Assembly: GCF_001619955.1 (NCBI RefSeq)
Contig: NZ_LQQO01000021.1
Location: 1 to 64,000 of the forward strand
Reading direction: 5' to 3'
DNA length: 64,000 nt
Origin: Sphingomonas hankookensis
Lineage (GTDB): Bacteria > Pseudomonadota > Alphaproteobacteria > Sphingomonadales > Sphingomonadaceae
The first letter of the stretch is position 1; every line of letters begins with the position of its first letter. Both the position numbers and the translations under genes were made by a program. Shown in pieces: positions 45,706 to 54,529 of this stretch. The notes beneath the pieces were generated by a model. That model had not been told where the DNA came from. It saw only the letters and a program-made list of their open reading frames with translations, and searched no databases.

Positions 45706-46113
45706 TCAAGCCGACCCGTCGCGGGTCGCCTCGGCCGTCTCCTCCACCGCCACCGGCTCGGTCGCGGGGCGGATCATCAGGAAGCTGCCCGACCAGACGC
45801 CGGGTATGTCCCACCGCCCGCTGATCTCGCAGCCATCGTCGCTCAGCACGCCGGCATAGACGACCATGTCGCCATAGCCCTCCGTCCCGCGATCGTCGTA
45901 GAATTTGCTAAAGCGCACGCTGGCCCCGTCGCGGTGCCCGTCGATCGCCGCAGCGATCAGCGCGCCGGGGGGCACCGAATGCAGGTCGGGTTCATGGATC
46001 GTGCCGACGATCGACCCGCCCAGATCGGCGATATCGGCCTCGAACGCCGTCGGCGGGTTGGTGTGCGGATAGTTGAAGATACCGCTCCACTTGCCCGTCA
46101 GGTCGCGGCTCAC
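45706..46113 (-). CDS. Conserved hypothetical protein (135 aa)
   Basis: Not recognised. It begins [12 protein letters not shown] and has alternating hydrophobic strands ([41 protein letters not shown]), consistent with a small beta-barrel/lipocalin-like fold. No signal peptide. It overlaps the Trm112-like gene by 4 bp. Confidence 0.65.
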   Translation of the reverse strand: MSRDLTGKWSGIFNYPHTNPPTAFEADIADLGGSIVGTIHEPDLHSVPPGALIAAAIDGHRDGASVRFSKFYDDRGTEGYGDMVVYAGVLSDDGCEISGRWDIPGVWSGSFLMIRPATEPVAVEETAEATRDGSA

Positions 46114-46295
46114 AGCGGCCGTGCCGCTTCGACCAGCAGCACCGGCACGCCGTCGCGAATCGGAAAGGCGAGGCCGGCGGCATCGGAGACCAGTTCGCCC
46201 GCCTGCGCATCATGCGTCAGCGGCGTGCGCGTCACCGGACAGACCAGGATCGACAACAGCCACGGGTCGATCGCCTTTTCCTGCGTTTGCGTCAT
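46110..46295 (-). CDS. Trm112-family protein
   Basis: A 61-residue Trm112/YcaR-like protein: [14 protein letters not shown] and [20 protein letters not shown] are family signatures. Homologues stabilise methyltransferases. One of the usual zinc-ligand cysteines (CPVT) is seen, the second pair is not, as in many bacterial members. Overlaps both neighbours. Confidence 0.85.
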   Translation of the reverse strand: MTQTQEKAIDPWLLSILVCPVTRTPLTHDAQAGELVSDAAGLAFPIRDGVPVLLVEAARPL

Positions 46296-46909
46296 TGCAG
46301 CGTCGCCTCTTCGTCATCGCCATGCCGACCGAAGAATTGCATGAGTTGCACGATCAGTTCCGCCCGCGCCGACAGTTCGTCGACTTCGAGCAACGCCTGT
46401 TTCGCCGCCACGTCGAACGGTGCGATCTGCGCGATGCCGTTGACCAGGCTTTCGTCGTCCAGCCGCCCGACCGATTCCCAGTCGACCGCATAGCCCAGCC
46501 GGTCGGCGAAGCGCCGCGATTCGATTTCCAGCGACGCACGCTCGGCCAGCCCCAGCGTGGTATCGCCGATCACCGGCAGCACCTCCGCCTCCACCTGTCG
46601 AAACGCGGTGGTCACGTCGAGTTCGCGCACCACGCGGAAACGCGACAGCCCGCGCAGCACGATGTCGTAACGGCCATCGGCATGCGCCTCGACATCGACG
46701 ATCTGCCCGATGCAGCCGATATCGAACAGCGGCGGCCTGTCCGTGTCGCCGCCGACCGGGCGCGGCTGGATCATGCCGATGCGCCGGTCGCGCGCCAGCG
46801 CGTCCGACACCATTGCCCGGTAGCGCGGCTCGAAGATGTGCAGCGGCAAATGCATGTTCGGAAACAGCAGCGCCCCCGCCAGCGGGAAGACGGAGACGCG
46901 GCCGCTCAT
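46292..46909 (-). CDS. LON substrate-binding-domain protein
   Basis: A 205-residue stand-alone Lon N-terminal (PUA-like) domain: [45 protein letters not shown] and [15 protein letters not shown]. It lacks the ATPase and protease parts of Lon, as such proteins do; its role is unknown. ATG 46907-46909 overlaps the thioredoxin-gene stop. Confidence 0.88.
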   Translation of the reverse strand: MSGRVSVFPLAGALLFPNMHLPLHIFEPRYRAMVSDALARDRRIGMIQPRPVGGDTDRPPLFDIGCIGQIVDVEAHADGRYDIVLRGLSRFRVVRELDVTTAFRQVEAEVLPVIGDTTLGLAERASLEIESRRFADRLGYAVDWESVGRLDDESLVNGIAQIAPFDVAAKQALLEVDELSARAELIVQLMQFFGRHGDDEEATLQ

Positions 46910-47814
46910 CCGAACAGGATCGCCGAGAGCTTGCGCCGCTGCTGCGACACCCACGGGTCCTCCAGCCCGACCGCCTCGAACAGCTTGAGCAGCTGCTGCC
47001 GCGCGGCATCGTCGTTCCACGCCCGGTCGGCGGCGACGATCTTCAGCAGCGATTCGGCGGCACCGTTGCGGTCGCCCGCCGCCATCTGCCCGCCGGCCAG
47101 CCGGAAGCGCGCATCGTGATCGTCCGGGTTCGCCTCCACCTCGGCCTTCAGCGCGGCGAGATCGTCGACCGGCTGCGCATCGCGGGCGAGCGCCAGCGCG
47201 GCGCGGACCTGTTCGATGCCCGGCTGCTTCGCGGCATCGTCGGACAGCGCGTCCAGCGCCGCCTGCGCCGCGTCATGCTCGCCCAGCGCCATCAGCGCCC
47301 GGACCCGGCCAGCGGCGACGGCGGCGTTCTCCGGCACCATTTCGGCAATCTGGTCGAAGATCGACAGCGCGCGCGCCCCGTCGCCCTCGCCCAGCGCCGC
47401 ATCGCCCATCGCGATCAGCGGTTCGATATCCGGCCCGGCCGCTGCACCCGGCTGCACCGGCAGCTGGCGCAGCAGCTGGTCGAGCATCTGCTTGAGCTGG
47501 CTTTCGGTGCGGGCAGAGGTCAGGTCGGCGACCAGCTGCCCCTGGAACATCGCATAGACGGTCGGGATCGACCGGATCTGGAATTGCGAGGCGATGAACT
47601 GATTCTTGTCGGTGTCGATCTTGGCCAGCACCACGCCCTTGTCGGCATAGGCCTCCGCCACCTTTTCGAGGATCGGGGTCAGCGCCTTGCACGGCCCGCA
47701 CCATTCCGCCCAGAAATCGATGATGACGAGGCTGGTCATCGATGGTTCGACGACGTCGCGGCGGAACGCTTCCACGGCATCCTTTTCCGGGGCGGTCAGT
47801 CCTAGCGTGGCCAA
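46906..47814 (-). CDS. Thioredoxin/TPR co-chaperone (YbbN/CnoX-like)
   Basis: A 302-residue protein: N-terminal thioredoxin domain with the active site WCGPCKALTPIL, then a TPR-like C-terminal region (GDGARALSIFDQIAEMVPEN, HDAAQAALDALSDDA, DRNGAAESLLKIV). Members act as redox-regulated holdases; an intact CGPC suggests oxidoreductase activity here. It heads the minus-strand run that continues through LON, Trm112 and the nudix gene. Confidence 0.9.
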   Translation of the reverse strand: MATLGLTAPEKDAVEAFRRDVVEPSMTSLVIIDFWAEWCGPCKALTPILEKVAEAYADKGVVLAKIDTDKNQFIASQFQIRSIPTVYAMFQGQLVADLTSARTESQLKQMLDQLLRQLPVQPGAAAGPDIEPLIAMGDAALGEGDGARALSIFDQIAEMVPENAAVAAGRVRALMALGEHDAAQAALDALSDDAAKQPGIEQVRAALALARDAQPVDDLAALKAEVEANPDDHDARFRLAGGQMAAGDRNGAAESLLKIVAADRAWNDDAARQQLLKLFEAVGLEDPWVSQQRRKLSAILFG

Positions 47815-47960
47815 GCGTCGATTCCTTATCCTGTGACAGCCGCCCCTATGTGGGCATCACAGGCAAAACAGAAAAGAGTTCATTTAGGGGTTGCGCGACC
47901 CGAAACCCCCGTCTAATAGCCCGCCTCACCCCAGCCGGTCCGCCGGTTCGGAACGCCAGA

Positions 47961-48035
47961 GCGGGCGTAGCTCAGGGGTAGAGCACAACCTTGCCAAGGT
48001 TGGGGTCGAGGGTTCGAATCCCTTCGCCCGCTCCA
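47961..48035 (+). tRNA. tRNA-Gly (anticodon GCC)
   Basis: Acceptor GCGGGCG/CGCCCGC, anticodon stem CAACC/GGTTG with loop TTGCCAA (anticodon GCC), T-arm GGGTTCGAATCC, and encoded CCA at 48033-48035. Its 3' end faces the conjugative element and is the probable attachment site. Confidence 0.95.
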
Positions 48036-48459
48036 GTTTTCTCCCAGAAAACCAATTGTTTGAACCTCGCGAAGCTCGCGAGGGCTTGGTGACAACAGTC
48101 AATTCCCCCGGGATTGTCACCACATTGTCACCAGTGCAATTCCAGCTTGGGACAATTCAGGCGTGCTCACGTCCCAGCCAGCCCAATCAATAACATCGAT
48201 AATCACACGACCGGTGGTCGGGACAGGCCAATCTTGTTGGGGCGCCGGTTACGCGAATTGCCTGCACCCGGGCATGACCAACCACTCGCATTAGCCGCTG
48301 ATCCCTGGGCTCGAAGCCTGTCCTCCTTCAATCAACCCGTGAAGGGTCCGCTACGCTAGCGCGTGCGGCCGCAGCCGAGCCGCGGTGATTGCGGCCAGCC
48401 CCCGGCCCTTGGGGCGACTGTCGAGCGGGGTGGTCCCGCTCCTCGACAGGAGCCGCATC
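48036..48459. other. Element end next to tRNA-Gly with TTGTCACCA repeats
   Basis: No gene supported in these 424 bp. A hairpin (CCTCGCG/CGCGAGG) is at 48065-48083. TGGTGACAA (48087-48095) is the inverse of TTGTCACCA, which is present twice as ATTGTCACCA at 48113-48122 and 48124-48133. Repeats like these beside a tRNA 3' end may be recombinase arm sites. Confidence 0.5.
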
Positions 48460-48624
48460 ATGCCACTTGCAACCGCACAATCACTTGGCTTGAACCTTTC
48501 CCGGACGCTGATGACGGTTATCGTCCTGATCAAGACCGGTCAGGGCTATTTTGTCATCCCTGCCGACGAATTTGACGGCGACCCCGATCAGGTCGTGCGC
48601 GAATATGACCCTTTCGCCCGCTGA
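48460..48624 (+). CDS. Small conserved element protein (54 aa)
   Basis: ATG 48460 has AGGAG 7 bp upstream and is preferred over an upstream in-frame start. The product has a beta-rich centre (VIVLIKTGQGYFVIPADEF) and an acidic end (DPDQVVREYDPF). No named family. First gene of the conjugative element. Confidence 0.6.
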   Translation: MPLATAQSLGLNLSRTLMTVIVLIKTGQGYFVIPADEFDGDPDQVVREYDPFAR

Positions 48625-48729
48625 CTTCAGGGACACTCGGACGTTTCGAACCGAGATTCATTGTGCTAATCTTGCCGCGCAGATTGCGCTGAGGTGGTGG
48701 TGGCGAGCGCGTCCAGACAAGGGACGCCT

Positions 48730-49185
48730 ATGACCATTCTTCTCATCCTCGGGAGCATCGCCGGCCTTTACATGCTCTCGCTCCTGTTCCGGCTCGCCAG
48801 CCTGGCGCTGCCAGTCTACGTCGCCATCGGTACGAGCTTTGCCCTGCTTCGCGGCGCGCACGGTTATCCTGCGGCAATTCTGACTGGCTTTTTCGCTGGA
48901 ATCGCTACCCTGCTTATCGGCCGATTTCTGATCGCCTATATCCGATCACCCTCGGTTCGGCTTGGAATTGCGCTGCTCTTTGCGGTGCCGGCCGCCTTCG
49001 CCGGCTATCAAGCTGCCCACGGCCTGGCTTCACTAGCGACGAGCAGCGATCCCGCATTGGCGATTCTCGGAACGATCGCGGCTGTCGCCACATCCATCTC
49101 CGCCTGGCGAAACGTAATGAGTGGCAGCGATCTGTTCGACATGGCCTCAGCTACCGACCGATCAGATGGAAGCTATCCCCGATAG
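48730..49185 (+). CDS. Multi-pass membrane protein (151 aa)
   Basis: Four hydrophobic stretches (ILLILGSIAGLYMLSLLFRL, YPAAILTGFFAGIATLLIG, LGIALLFAVPAAFAGYQAA, ALAILGTIAAVATSI) make up nearly all of it, with a polar C-terminal 20 residues. AAGGGA precedes ATG 48730. Not recognised; located near the tRNA-end of the element. Confidence 0.65.
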   Translation: MTILLILGSIAGLYMLSLLFRLASLALPVYVAIGTSFALLRGAHGYPAAILTGFFAGIATLLIGRFLIAYIRSPSVRLGIALLFAVPAAFAGYQAAHGLASLATSSDPALAILGTIAAVATSISAWRNVMSGSDLFDMASATDRSDGSYPR

Positions 49186-49588
49186 CGCTGCATTCGTCGG
49201 AAACGAATAGCAGGACGGCGTGGTCAGGGCGATTGCCTCCTGCAGCGTCATCGACTGACCAGGTTCGAGCTTCCTCTGGACCGGCCCTCCCGACGATTGA
49301 CCTCGCGAACTGCGCACCGGGCTTCATTTCCAGACGGACAGCTCTAGGACGGCCTCCTTCGATCCGCGCCTATGTCAGCAAGATGCTACGCTTGGCAGGC
49401 TTGCCGCAACGGTGTGTTTCGGACTTTCTTCCCCCGGCGTTCCGCCGTTCCTCGCGAGACAAGAAAGACCGATCACCCCGTCCTTCGCTGACGCTGCGGG
49501 CTGACGCTGCGGCGCCTGCCACTGGCTGACCTTCATCCGCGCATCGAGGCCGCACTGGAGCGGTCCGACCAACGGAAAGGAAATACCC
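49186..49588. other. Intergenic stretch without supported gene
   Basis: 403 bp between the membrane protein and the first DUF736 gene. It contains a short tandem (GCTGACGCTGCGG twice, near 49487-49512). No coding frame with convincing character is visible. Ends in AAAGGAAA, the ribosome-binding site of the DUF736 gene. Confidence 0.5.
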
Positions 49589-49906
49589 ATGGCAAAGATC
49601 GGCAATTTCAAGAAGGTCTCGGGAGAATTCCGTGGCCAGATCGCCACTCTCGCACTGCAGGCCAAGTCGGTCCGTATCGCAGCAGAAGAAGGCGCCAGCT
49701 CGAATGCTCCCAGCCACCGCGTATTTGTCGGCGACGTCGAAATCGGCGCGGCATGGGAAAAGCGCACCCAGGATGACCGGCACTACCTCTCGATCAAGCT
49801 CGATGATCCGAGCTTCGTAGCCCCCATCTTCGCCCAGCTCTTCGAAGCTGAAGACGGCAGCTACGATCTGGTCTGGAACCGCCCCGCACGACGCAGCGAA
49901 AGCTGA
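49589..49906 (+). CDS. DUF736-family protein (copy 1)
   Basis: A 105-residue DUF736 protein: MAKIGNFKKVSGEFRGQIATL and IGAAWEKRTQDDRHYLSIKLDDPSF are family hallmarks. DUF736 proteins are frequent in alphaproteobacterial conjugative elements near repA/tra genes; their role is unknown. A second, divergent copy is at 54195. Confidence 0.85.
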   Translation: MAKIGNFKKVSGEFRGQIATLALQAKSVRIAAEEGASSNAPSHRVFVGDVEIGAAWEKRTQDDRHYLSIKLDDPSFVAPIFAQLFEAEDGSYDLVWNRPARRSES

Positions 49907-49915
49907 CCCGGCCAA

Positions 49916-49945
49916 GTCATCGCCCGGGCAACACCGGGCGATGAC
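49916..49945 (+). terminator. Hairpin after first DUF736 gene
   Basis: GTCATCGCCCGG (49916-49927) pairs perfectly with CCGGGCGATGAC (49934-49945) across a 6-nt loop, 10 bp after the DUF736 stop. No T-run follows. Confidence 0.5.
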
Positions 49946-49952
49946 GAATCCC

Positions 49953-49980
49953 TAGTATATTGGGTGGCAGTATATTAGGG
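49953..49980. promoter_or_regulatory. Repeat operator/promoter before XRE regulator
   Basis: Direct repeats TAGTATATTGGG (49953-49964) and AGTATATTAGGG (49969-49980), 15 bp apart, lie 20-47 bp upstream of the XRE start; a likely promoter and autoregulatory site. Confidence 0.5.
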
Positions 49981-49999
49981 TTCCGCCGACCCACGGAGC

Positions 50000-50218
50000 A
50001 TGAAGCTTCGGGAGATTTTTGCGACGAATTTAAGGCGAATGCGTCACGCCAGTGGGCTTTCGCAGGAGGAATTGGCGCATCGTGCTGGGCTCAACCGCAA
50101 CTATGTCGGCCTGCTTGAACGCGCAGCAAATTCGCCCACGCTCGACACGGTTGAACGACTGGCAGAGGAACTTGTCGTCGATCCGGCCCGATTCTTCGAC
50201 AAGACTCGCGAACAGTGA
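50000..50218 (+). CDS. XRE-family transcriptional regulator (72 aa)
   Basis: A single Cro/CI-type HTH: NLRRMRHASGLSQEELAHRAGLNRNYVGLLERA, split by description, with LSQEELAHRAG as the first helices and NRNYVGLLERA as the recognition helix region. It probably regulates element genes and itself through the AGTATATT repeats immediately upstream. Confidence 0.88.
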   Translation: MKLREIFATNLRRMRHASGLSQEELAHRAGLNRNYVGLLERAANSPTLDTVERLAEELVVDPARFFDKTREQ

Positions 50219-50444
50219 CCGCACAATAGCGCCCGTTCGCAGATTCGACGTTCCAACTTTACAATTTTTCAACGACAGAAAGCAGAAGCTTGTTCTTCGC
50301 AAGTGGTTGCGCAACCACAATCCGTCTCAGCTTATGCGGGAAAGCGCATAATGCCCTACGGATTTAGGGGGAAATGTGGCCTGCTTCACCACTCGTGTTG
50401 CGGCGTTAACGCGACTATTATGGCTCCACACTTAGGAGGGACCC

Positions 50445-50708
50445 ATGTCGGCTCCTGACTTCGAAGATCAACCACCGCAGATGGACCGGCTAAGCGCTTA
50501 TGACGAGCGCCACCTCGTGACCTATTTGCGTCTGCTGGACGCCGAAAAAGAGGGTGCGCACTGGGAAGAGGCGGTAGCGATCATCTTCGCCATCGATCCC
50601 AAAAAGGAGCCCGAGCGGGCCAAGCTGGTTTACGACGGCCACCTCGCTCGTGCCAAATGGATGACACAGAGCGGATACCGTCATTTGCTGGATCCTCGCA
50701 CAAACTAA
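50445..50708 (+). CDS. DUF2285-like small protein (87 aa)
   Basis: The end, ARAKWMTQSGYRHLLD, matches the C-terminal signature of DUF2285 (RovC-like DNA-binding) proteins, and HLVTYLRLLDAEKEGAHWEEA the earlier helix. Probably a DNA-binding accessory regulator of the element. RBS GGAGGG precedes ATG 50445. Confidence 0.65.
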   Translation: MSAPDFEDQPPQMDRLSAYDERHLVTYLRLLDAEKEGAHWEEAVAIIFAIDPKKEPERAKLVYDGHLARAKWMTQSGYRHLLDPRTN

Positions 50709-50843
50709 ACTCCCGACTTTCCACGATTGTGGCGCAATCGATTGTGCATTTCGCGCTGATAGCGTGCCACTGACTCCGGCACTTCTCGGAGCTTGCCGGT
50801 AACATGATCGTCCGACTCCAAAAAACCTCACAGGAGAGCTGTG

Positions 50844-51615
50844 ATGGAAGAGAAGCCCGACTGGCGTTCGGAGAGTTACGCCAAAGCCTTTGAAGCACAC
50901 GACCGTGCGGACTTCGCGCAGGAATTCCTGCGCCGCAATCCCGATTATCGTGCCCAATATGCTCGTGCCATCGACGCAGCGCCCATAGCGCGCAAACGTC
51001 TGGCCAAGCACTGGGGGTTGGTCTTTCGCGGCCGACCCTGAACATACCGCCACGCAAAGCCCCGCCATCTGGGACCCTTTCGCATCCGCTACAATCATCC
51101 GGCTGCAACCGGATCCAGCCACGACCGGCAGCTTCAATATGCTTTCCGCTGGCAAAGGTGCGACGGTCATCGCCAGCCATATTGCTGATCAAGCATCACA
51201 TCTGGTGCTGACGTCTAGCGGACGACGCTATCGCTTGACCGTCCCAACAGGAGCATCCGACACTGACCCGCTCACCTATATGCTGCCTGCGGACACGTTC
51301 TGGGAACTGCGCCGGGCTGCCATGTCAGCTTTCCATGAGCATATTCACTTTGGTCGGCTGCGTCCGCGACCAGTTTCTCTCGACCCTGGGCCATCCGAAC
51401 GCTGGCGTTTGGTGCAATGGTTGAGGTTGCTCGATGCCTTGCCTGAAGGTGTCAGCGCACGCGAACTCGCAGTTGACCTGATTGCCAACGACGCGCGCCA
51501 CTACTCCGCAGCTGAATGGGATAGCTCAAGCGAGCGCAAGCGGATTGCACGCTGGCACCGCCACGCGCTCGCAGTCCGCGACGGCGGCTACCGCCGCCTG
51601 CTGAACGGCAACTGA
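50844..51615 (+). pseudogene. Frameshifted DUF6499-DUF2285 regulator gene
   Basis: Two frames together look like one known gene type. The first (50844-51041) gives the N-terminal part with WRSESYAKAFEAHDRADFAQEFLRRNPDYR; the second (open before 51139 to 51615) gives the C-terminal DUF2285 part ending RWHRHALAVRDGGYRRLL. Near 51024-51026 a TTT run would restore the frame if one T were removed (VFAADPEHTATQSPAIWDP then follows HWGL). Either a disrupted gene or a sequencing error. Function: putative regulator. Confidence 0.65.
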
Positions 51616-51733
51616 TCGGGACAATCCAGACCGTCGCGGTATGTCCGTTCACCCAATCCCCTGAAAATCCGATCTCTCGCCTCCTGCTCGCCGGTCAATC
51701 CCCGTGTGTCCGGCACTTCACAGGAGGACAGTC

Positions 51734-51985
51734 ATGGATGGAGAATTTGTACCCGTCGTTCCGCGCTACGTTCGAACACCAGACGCTGCCGTTCACCTTG
51801 GGCTTTCCGCTCGCACGCTGGAGAAGCATCGGTGCTATGGGACAGGGCCCGCCTTTCATAAGCTGGGGCGCCGGATCGTCTATGCCATCGCAGACCTCGA
51901 CGCCTGGGCACAGAATGGACGCCGGAATTCGACGTCGGACCCCGGAAAAGGCATCTGTCTCTCCGCTCGACCGGTGCGGCGCTGA
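51734..51985 (+). CDS. AlpA/MerR-like helix-turn-helix protein (83 aa)
   Basis: RYVRTPDAAVHLGLSARTLEKHRCYGTGPAFHKLGRR and VYAIADLDAWAQ (parts) match the HTH_17 DNA-binding domain of excisionase/AlpA-like proteins. CAGGAGG lies just upstream of ATG 51734. It overlaps the repA start by one base, so it probably regulates the replication operon. Confidence 0.8.
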   Translation: MDGEFVPVVPRYVRTPDAAVHLGLSARTLEKHRCYGTGPAFHKLGRRIVYAIADLDAWAQNGRRNSTSDPGKGICLSARPVRR

Positions 51986-52851
51986 TGCGGCCCTTTGCGC
52001 CCGCCACGCAACTGGAGCTGTTCCGGCCGATCGGCGGCGATATCGCCGCGCGGGACGCACAGGATCTCATGGCGTGGCCCTTTTTCAGCCTCGCCAAATC
52101 GCGCCGCTGCACACCAATCGATTTCACGATGGGCGCGACGTGGATTTCGGTCGAGGCCGTGCCGGAGCATGGCATGGCGACCATCTGGGACGCCGACATC
52201 CTGATCTGGGCGGCTAGCCAACTCGTCGAGGCCCGCGATGCAGGAAGACCCACGTCACGCCTTGTTGCAGCTCGACCGCACGAAATCCTGAATTTCATCG
52301 GGCGCGGGACTGGCAAAGACCATTATGAGCGGCTGCGCGCGGCACTTGACCGACTGCAATCCACCACCGTTGCGACCTCAATCCGGCAACAGCACCAACG
52401 TCGCCGTCACCGTTTCTCCTGGATCAACGAATGGCGGGAAACACTGGACGATCGTGGCCGGGCGACCGGCATCGAGATGATCCTGCCTGACTGGTTCTAT
52501 GAAGGCGTGCTGGACAGAGGGCTGATCCTGACCATCGACCGGGCCTATTTCAGCCTGACTGGCGGCGTCGAGCGCTGGCTTTACCGGATTGTGCGCAAGC
52601 ATGGCGGCCATCAGCGCGGTGGCTGGAGCTTCGACGTTCCACACCTGCATCTCAAATCAGGCGTGCTCTCGCCGCTCAAGCAATTCGCGTTCGAGCTGCG
52701 CAAGATCGTCCGGCAGCAGTCGCTTCCGGGCTACCATTTGAGCCTCGAGCACAGCTTCGGCCGCGAGCGGCTGATTTTCAAACCCATTCCCGTCGACTCG
52801 TTCGTCGCTGCGGCCCGGCGCGTTGGCTTGCCTGTGGAGAAGTTGCCATGA
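51985..52851 (+). CDS. repA: Replication initiator protein RepA (RPA family)
   Basis: A 288-residue initiator of the RPA/RepA family: AWPFFSLAKSRRCTPIDF, TIWDADILIWAASQL, RPHEILNFIGRGTGKDHYERL and WLYRIVRKHGG are typical. The family binds iterons to start replication; such repeats follow directly at 52854. Presence in an integrated element suggests a plasmid-derived or autonomously replicating stage. Confidence 0.87.
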   Translation: MRPFAPATQLELFRPIGGDIAARDAQDLMAWPFFSLAKSRRCTPIDFTMGATWISVEAVPEHGMATIWDADILIWAASQLVEARDAGRPTSRLVAARPHEILNFIGRGTGKDHYERLRAALDRLQSTTVATSIRQQHQRRRHRFSWINEWRETLDDRGRATGIEMILPDWFYEGVLDRGLILTIDRAYFSLTGGVERWLYRIVRKHGGHQRGGWSFDVPHLHLKSGVLSPLKQFAFELRKIVRQQSLPGYHLSLEHSFGRERLIFKPIPVDSFVAAARRVGLPVEKLP

Positions 52852-52853
52852 CG

Positions 52854-52945
52854 CTCGGCCTATCGAAAACCGCCAGACTCGGCCCATCAGAAACCCGATC
52901 CTCGGCCTATCGGAAACCCGATAGTGCCAGAAACCCGCAGAAATC
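52854..52945. repeat. Iteron-like direct repeats downstream of repA
   Basis: CTCGGCCTATCGAAAACC (from 52854), CTCGGCCCATCAGAAACCC (from 52878) and CTCGGCCTATCGGAAACCC (from 52901) recur at 24 and 23 bp spacing, followed by a partial GCCAGAAACCCGC. An AT-richer stretch follows to about 53000. Candidate oriV. Confidence 0.65.
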
Positions 52946-52984
52946 CGCGACAAATCGACTGCTCTCTAACTTTGCTAATAGAAC

Positions 52985-53001
52985 AGAATCCTTCGGATTC
53001 T
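52985..53001. terminator. Hairpin beside the iteron region
   Basis: AGAATCC (52985-52991) pairs with GGATTCT (52995-53001) across TTC. Confidence 0.45.
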
Positions 53002-53098
53002 TGCTAACGGCCCGGCCACCTGTGGAAAACGCTGGCGCAGCGCCGACGCTTCCAGGCCTTGGGACCGCCGCTTTGCGCTCGGGGTCGGGACGGCAATC

Positions 53099-53608
53099 AT
53101 GAGCAGTCCGGCATTGCAACGGTCTGCATCCAGACCGCAACCACGCAGCGCGTTGACCGAGGTGGAACTGACCTGGATCGAGAAGCGCTACGAGCAATGG
53201 ATCCGCTTCGGCCGCATGGCGACGGATCGGATCATCAACCGTCGCACACGCATCGTCGGCTTCCGTCCTGGGACAACCTTCGCGTTTGTGCGCTGGTTGT
53301 CGAGCGACTTCGGAACGGTTTACTCCAGCATCGACATCATCACCGCCGTCAAACCCGGCGAGCCTTACACGACGCTGCCATTCGTGCGCCCGGGCGGTGA
53401 AATCCTGTTGCATATCGAAGGCTGGCCCAAGGTCGCACAAGTGCTCCAGGCCATCGATGCCGTCGAAGCGGCTGGGGTCGATCCGTGCGACGCATCACCC
53501 GATCACTGGCGCCATGTCTGCAACCGCTTGAGCGCCGGAATGCCGGCTCGCGCTTATACGGCTGAGCGCCATGCAGCCTGGCTTCGCCGTAAGGCGCTCG
53601 AAGCGTGA
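53099..53608 (+). CDS. DUF2840 protein
   Basis: A 169-residue member of the DUF2840 family found with repA and tra genes of alphaproteobacterial elements: LTEVELTWIEKRYEQWIRFG, FRPGTTFAFVRWLSSDFGT and ITAVKPGEPYTTLPFV. Function unknown. Usually a ParA gene lies between repA and DUF2840; it is absent here. The start of TraF overlaps its end (GTGA). Confidence 0.83.
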   Translation: MSSPALQRSASRPQPRSALTEVELTWIEKRYEQWIRFGRMATDRIINRRTRIVGFRPGTTFAFVRWLSSDFGTVYSSIDIITAVKPGEPYTTLPFVRPGGEILLHIEGWPKVAQVLQAIDAVEAAGVDPCDASPDHWRHVCNRLSAGMPARAYTAERHAAWLRRKALEA

Positions 53609-54198
53609 GCCGCCGTCCCTATCTGCACGCGACGCTGCTGTCGGCATGCCTGTTCAGCGCCGGATTTGCCGCAGTCGCTGTGCTGGCACCGCGACCGCGA
53701 TTGATGTGGAACGCGAGCGCCAGCGCGCCCATCGGTCTCTACCGGATCGATAGCGATGCGCCTGTGACGCTCGACCAGCTCGTCGCTGTCGCGCCTAGCG
53801 CCGAGATTGCCCGTTTCCTCGACAACCGCCGCTATCTGCCGTCCGGTGTGCCGCTCATGAAGCATGTCGCGGCTTTGCCGGGTCAGCAGGTCTGCCGCGT
53901 CGGTGCAGTCATCACGATCGATGGACGGCCATTGGCTGTGGCCAAATTGCAGGACCGCATGGGCCGCGCGCTGCCTGTCTGGCGCGGCTGCCATCGCGTC
54001 CGAGCCGGTGAAATCTTCCTCCTCAATCCTGCCCCCGACAGTCTCGATGGGCGCTATTTCGGGGTGCTCCCAGCAGCAGGCCTGATTGGCACCGCGCACC
54101 CCGTCCTCACACGCAATGCACCCGGAGAGCCGCTGCGCTGGCGCGTGCCGGACAGACCCATCCCTTTCCCGACGACCAACCAGGAGATCAAGCCATGA
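53605..54198 (+). CDS. traF: Conjugal TraF-type S26 signal peptidase
   Basis: A 197-residue S26 peptidase that matures pilin TrbC in RP4-like systems. After an N-terminal membrane segment, SASAPIGLYRI holds the nucleophile Ser and PLMKHVAALPGQ the catalytic Lys; GEIFLLNPAPDSLDGRYFG is typical. GTG 53605 overlaps the DUF2840 stop. Confidence 0.88.
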   Translation: MSRRPYLHATLLSACLFSAGFAAVAVLAPRPRLMWNASASAPIGLYRIDSDAPVTLDQLVAVAPSAEIARFLDNRRYLPSGVPLMKHVAALPGQQVCRVGAVITIDGRPLAVAKLQDRMGRALPVWRGCHRVRAGEIFLLNPAPDSLDGRYFGVLPAAGLIGTAHPVLTRNAPGEPLRWRVPDRPIPFPTTNQEIKP

Positions 54199-54527
54199 TG
54201 ATCGGCGACTTTCAATCCACGCAGGACGGCTTTGCAGGCCGCATCAGGACGCTCATGCTTGATGCTGTTGTGACACTTGTTCCAGCGTCTGCAAACGACA
54301 GCGAAAATGCGCCCGACTGGCGCGTTCTGCTTGGCGATGCGGACACCGGTATCGAAATCGGTGCGGGATGGGATCGCACCGGCGAGCGCGCCGGCGCCTA
54401 TGTTGCGGTACAGATCGATGACCCGGCTTTTGTCCAGCCTTTGCGCGCCAACCTGCTGCGCTCGATGAGTCGGCATGATGAGTATCACCTGCTCTGGACA
54501 CGTCCAACACATCGCGATCGGAGATAG
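54195..54527 (+). CDS. DUF736-family protein (copy 2)
   Basis: A 110-residue protein with DUF736 character (IEIGAGWDRTGERAGAYVAVQIDDPAF and YHLLWTR). It is divergent from the copy at 49589 and lacks the MAKIGNF start. Overlaps traF by 4 bp. Function unknown. Confidence 0.78.
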   Translation: MMIGDFQSTQDGFAGRIRTLMLDAVVTLVPASANDSENAPDWRVLLGDADTGIEIGAGWDRTGERAGAYVAVQIDDPAFVQPLRANLLRSMSRHDEYHLLWTRPTHRDRR

Positions 54528-54529
54528 CC

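Noticed and set aside
47926-48123. A 65-codon minus-strand frame next to the conjugative element
   Set aside because: It is the antisense of tRNA-Gly (RAKGFEPSTPTLARLC), a common spurious protein.
52848-53102. An 84-codon frame between repA and DUF2840
   Set aside because: It translates the iteron-like repeats and lacks protein character; the region is better explained as an origin.
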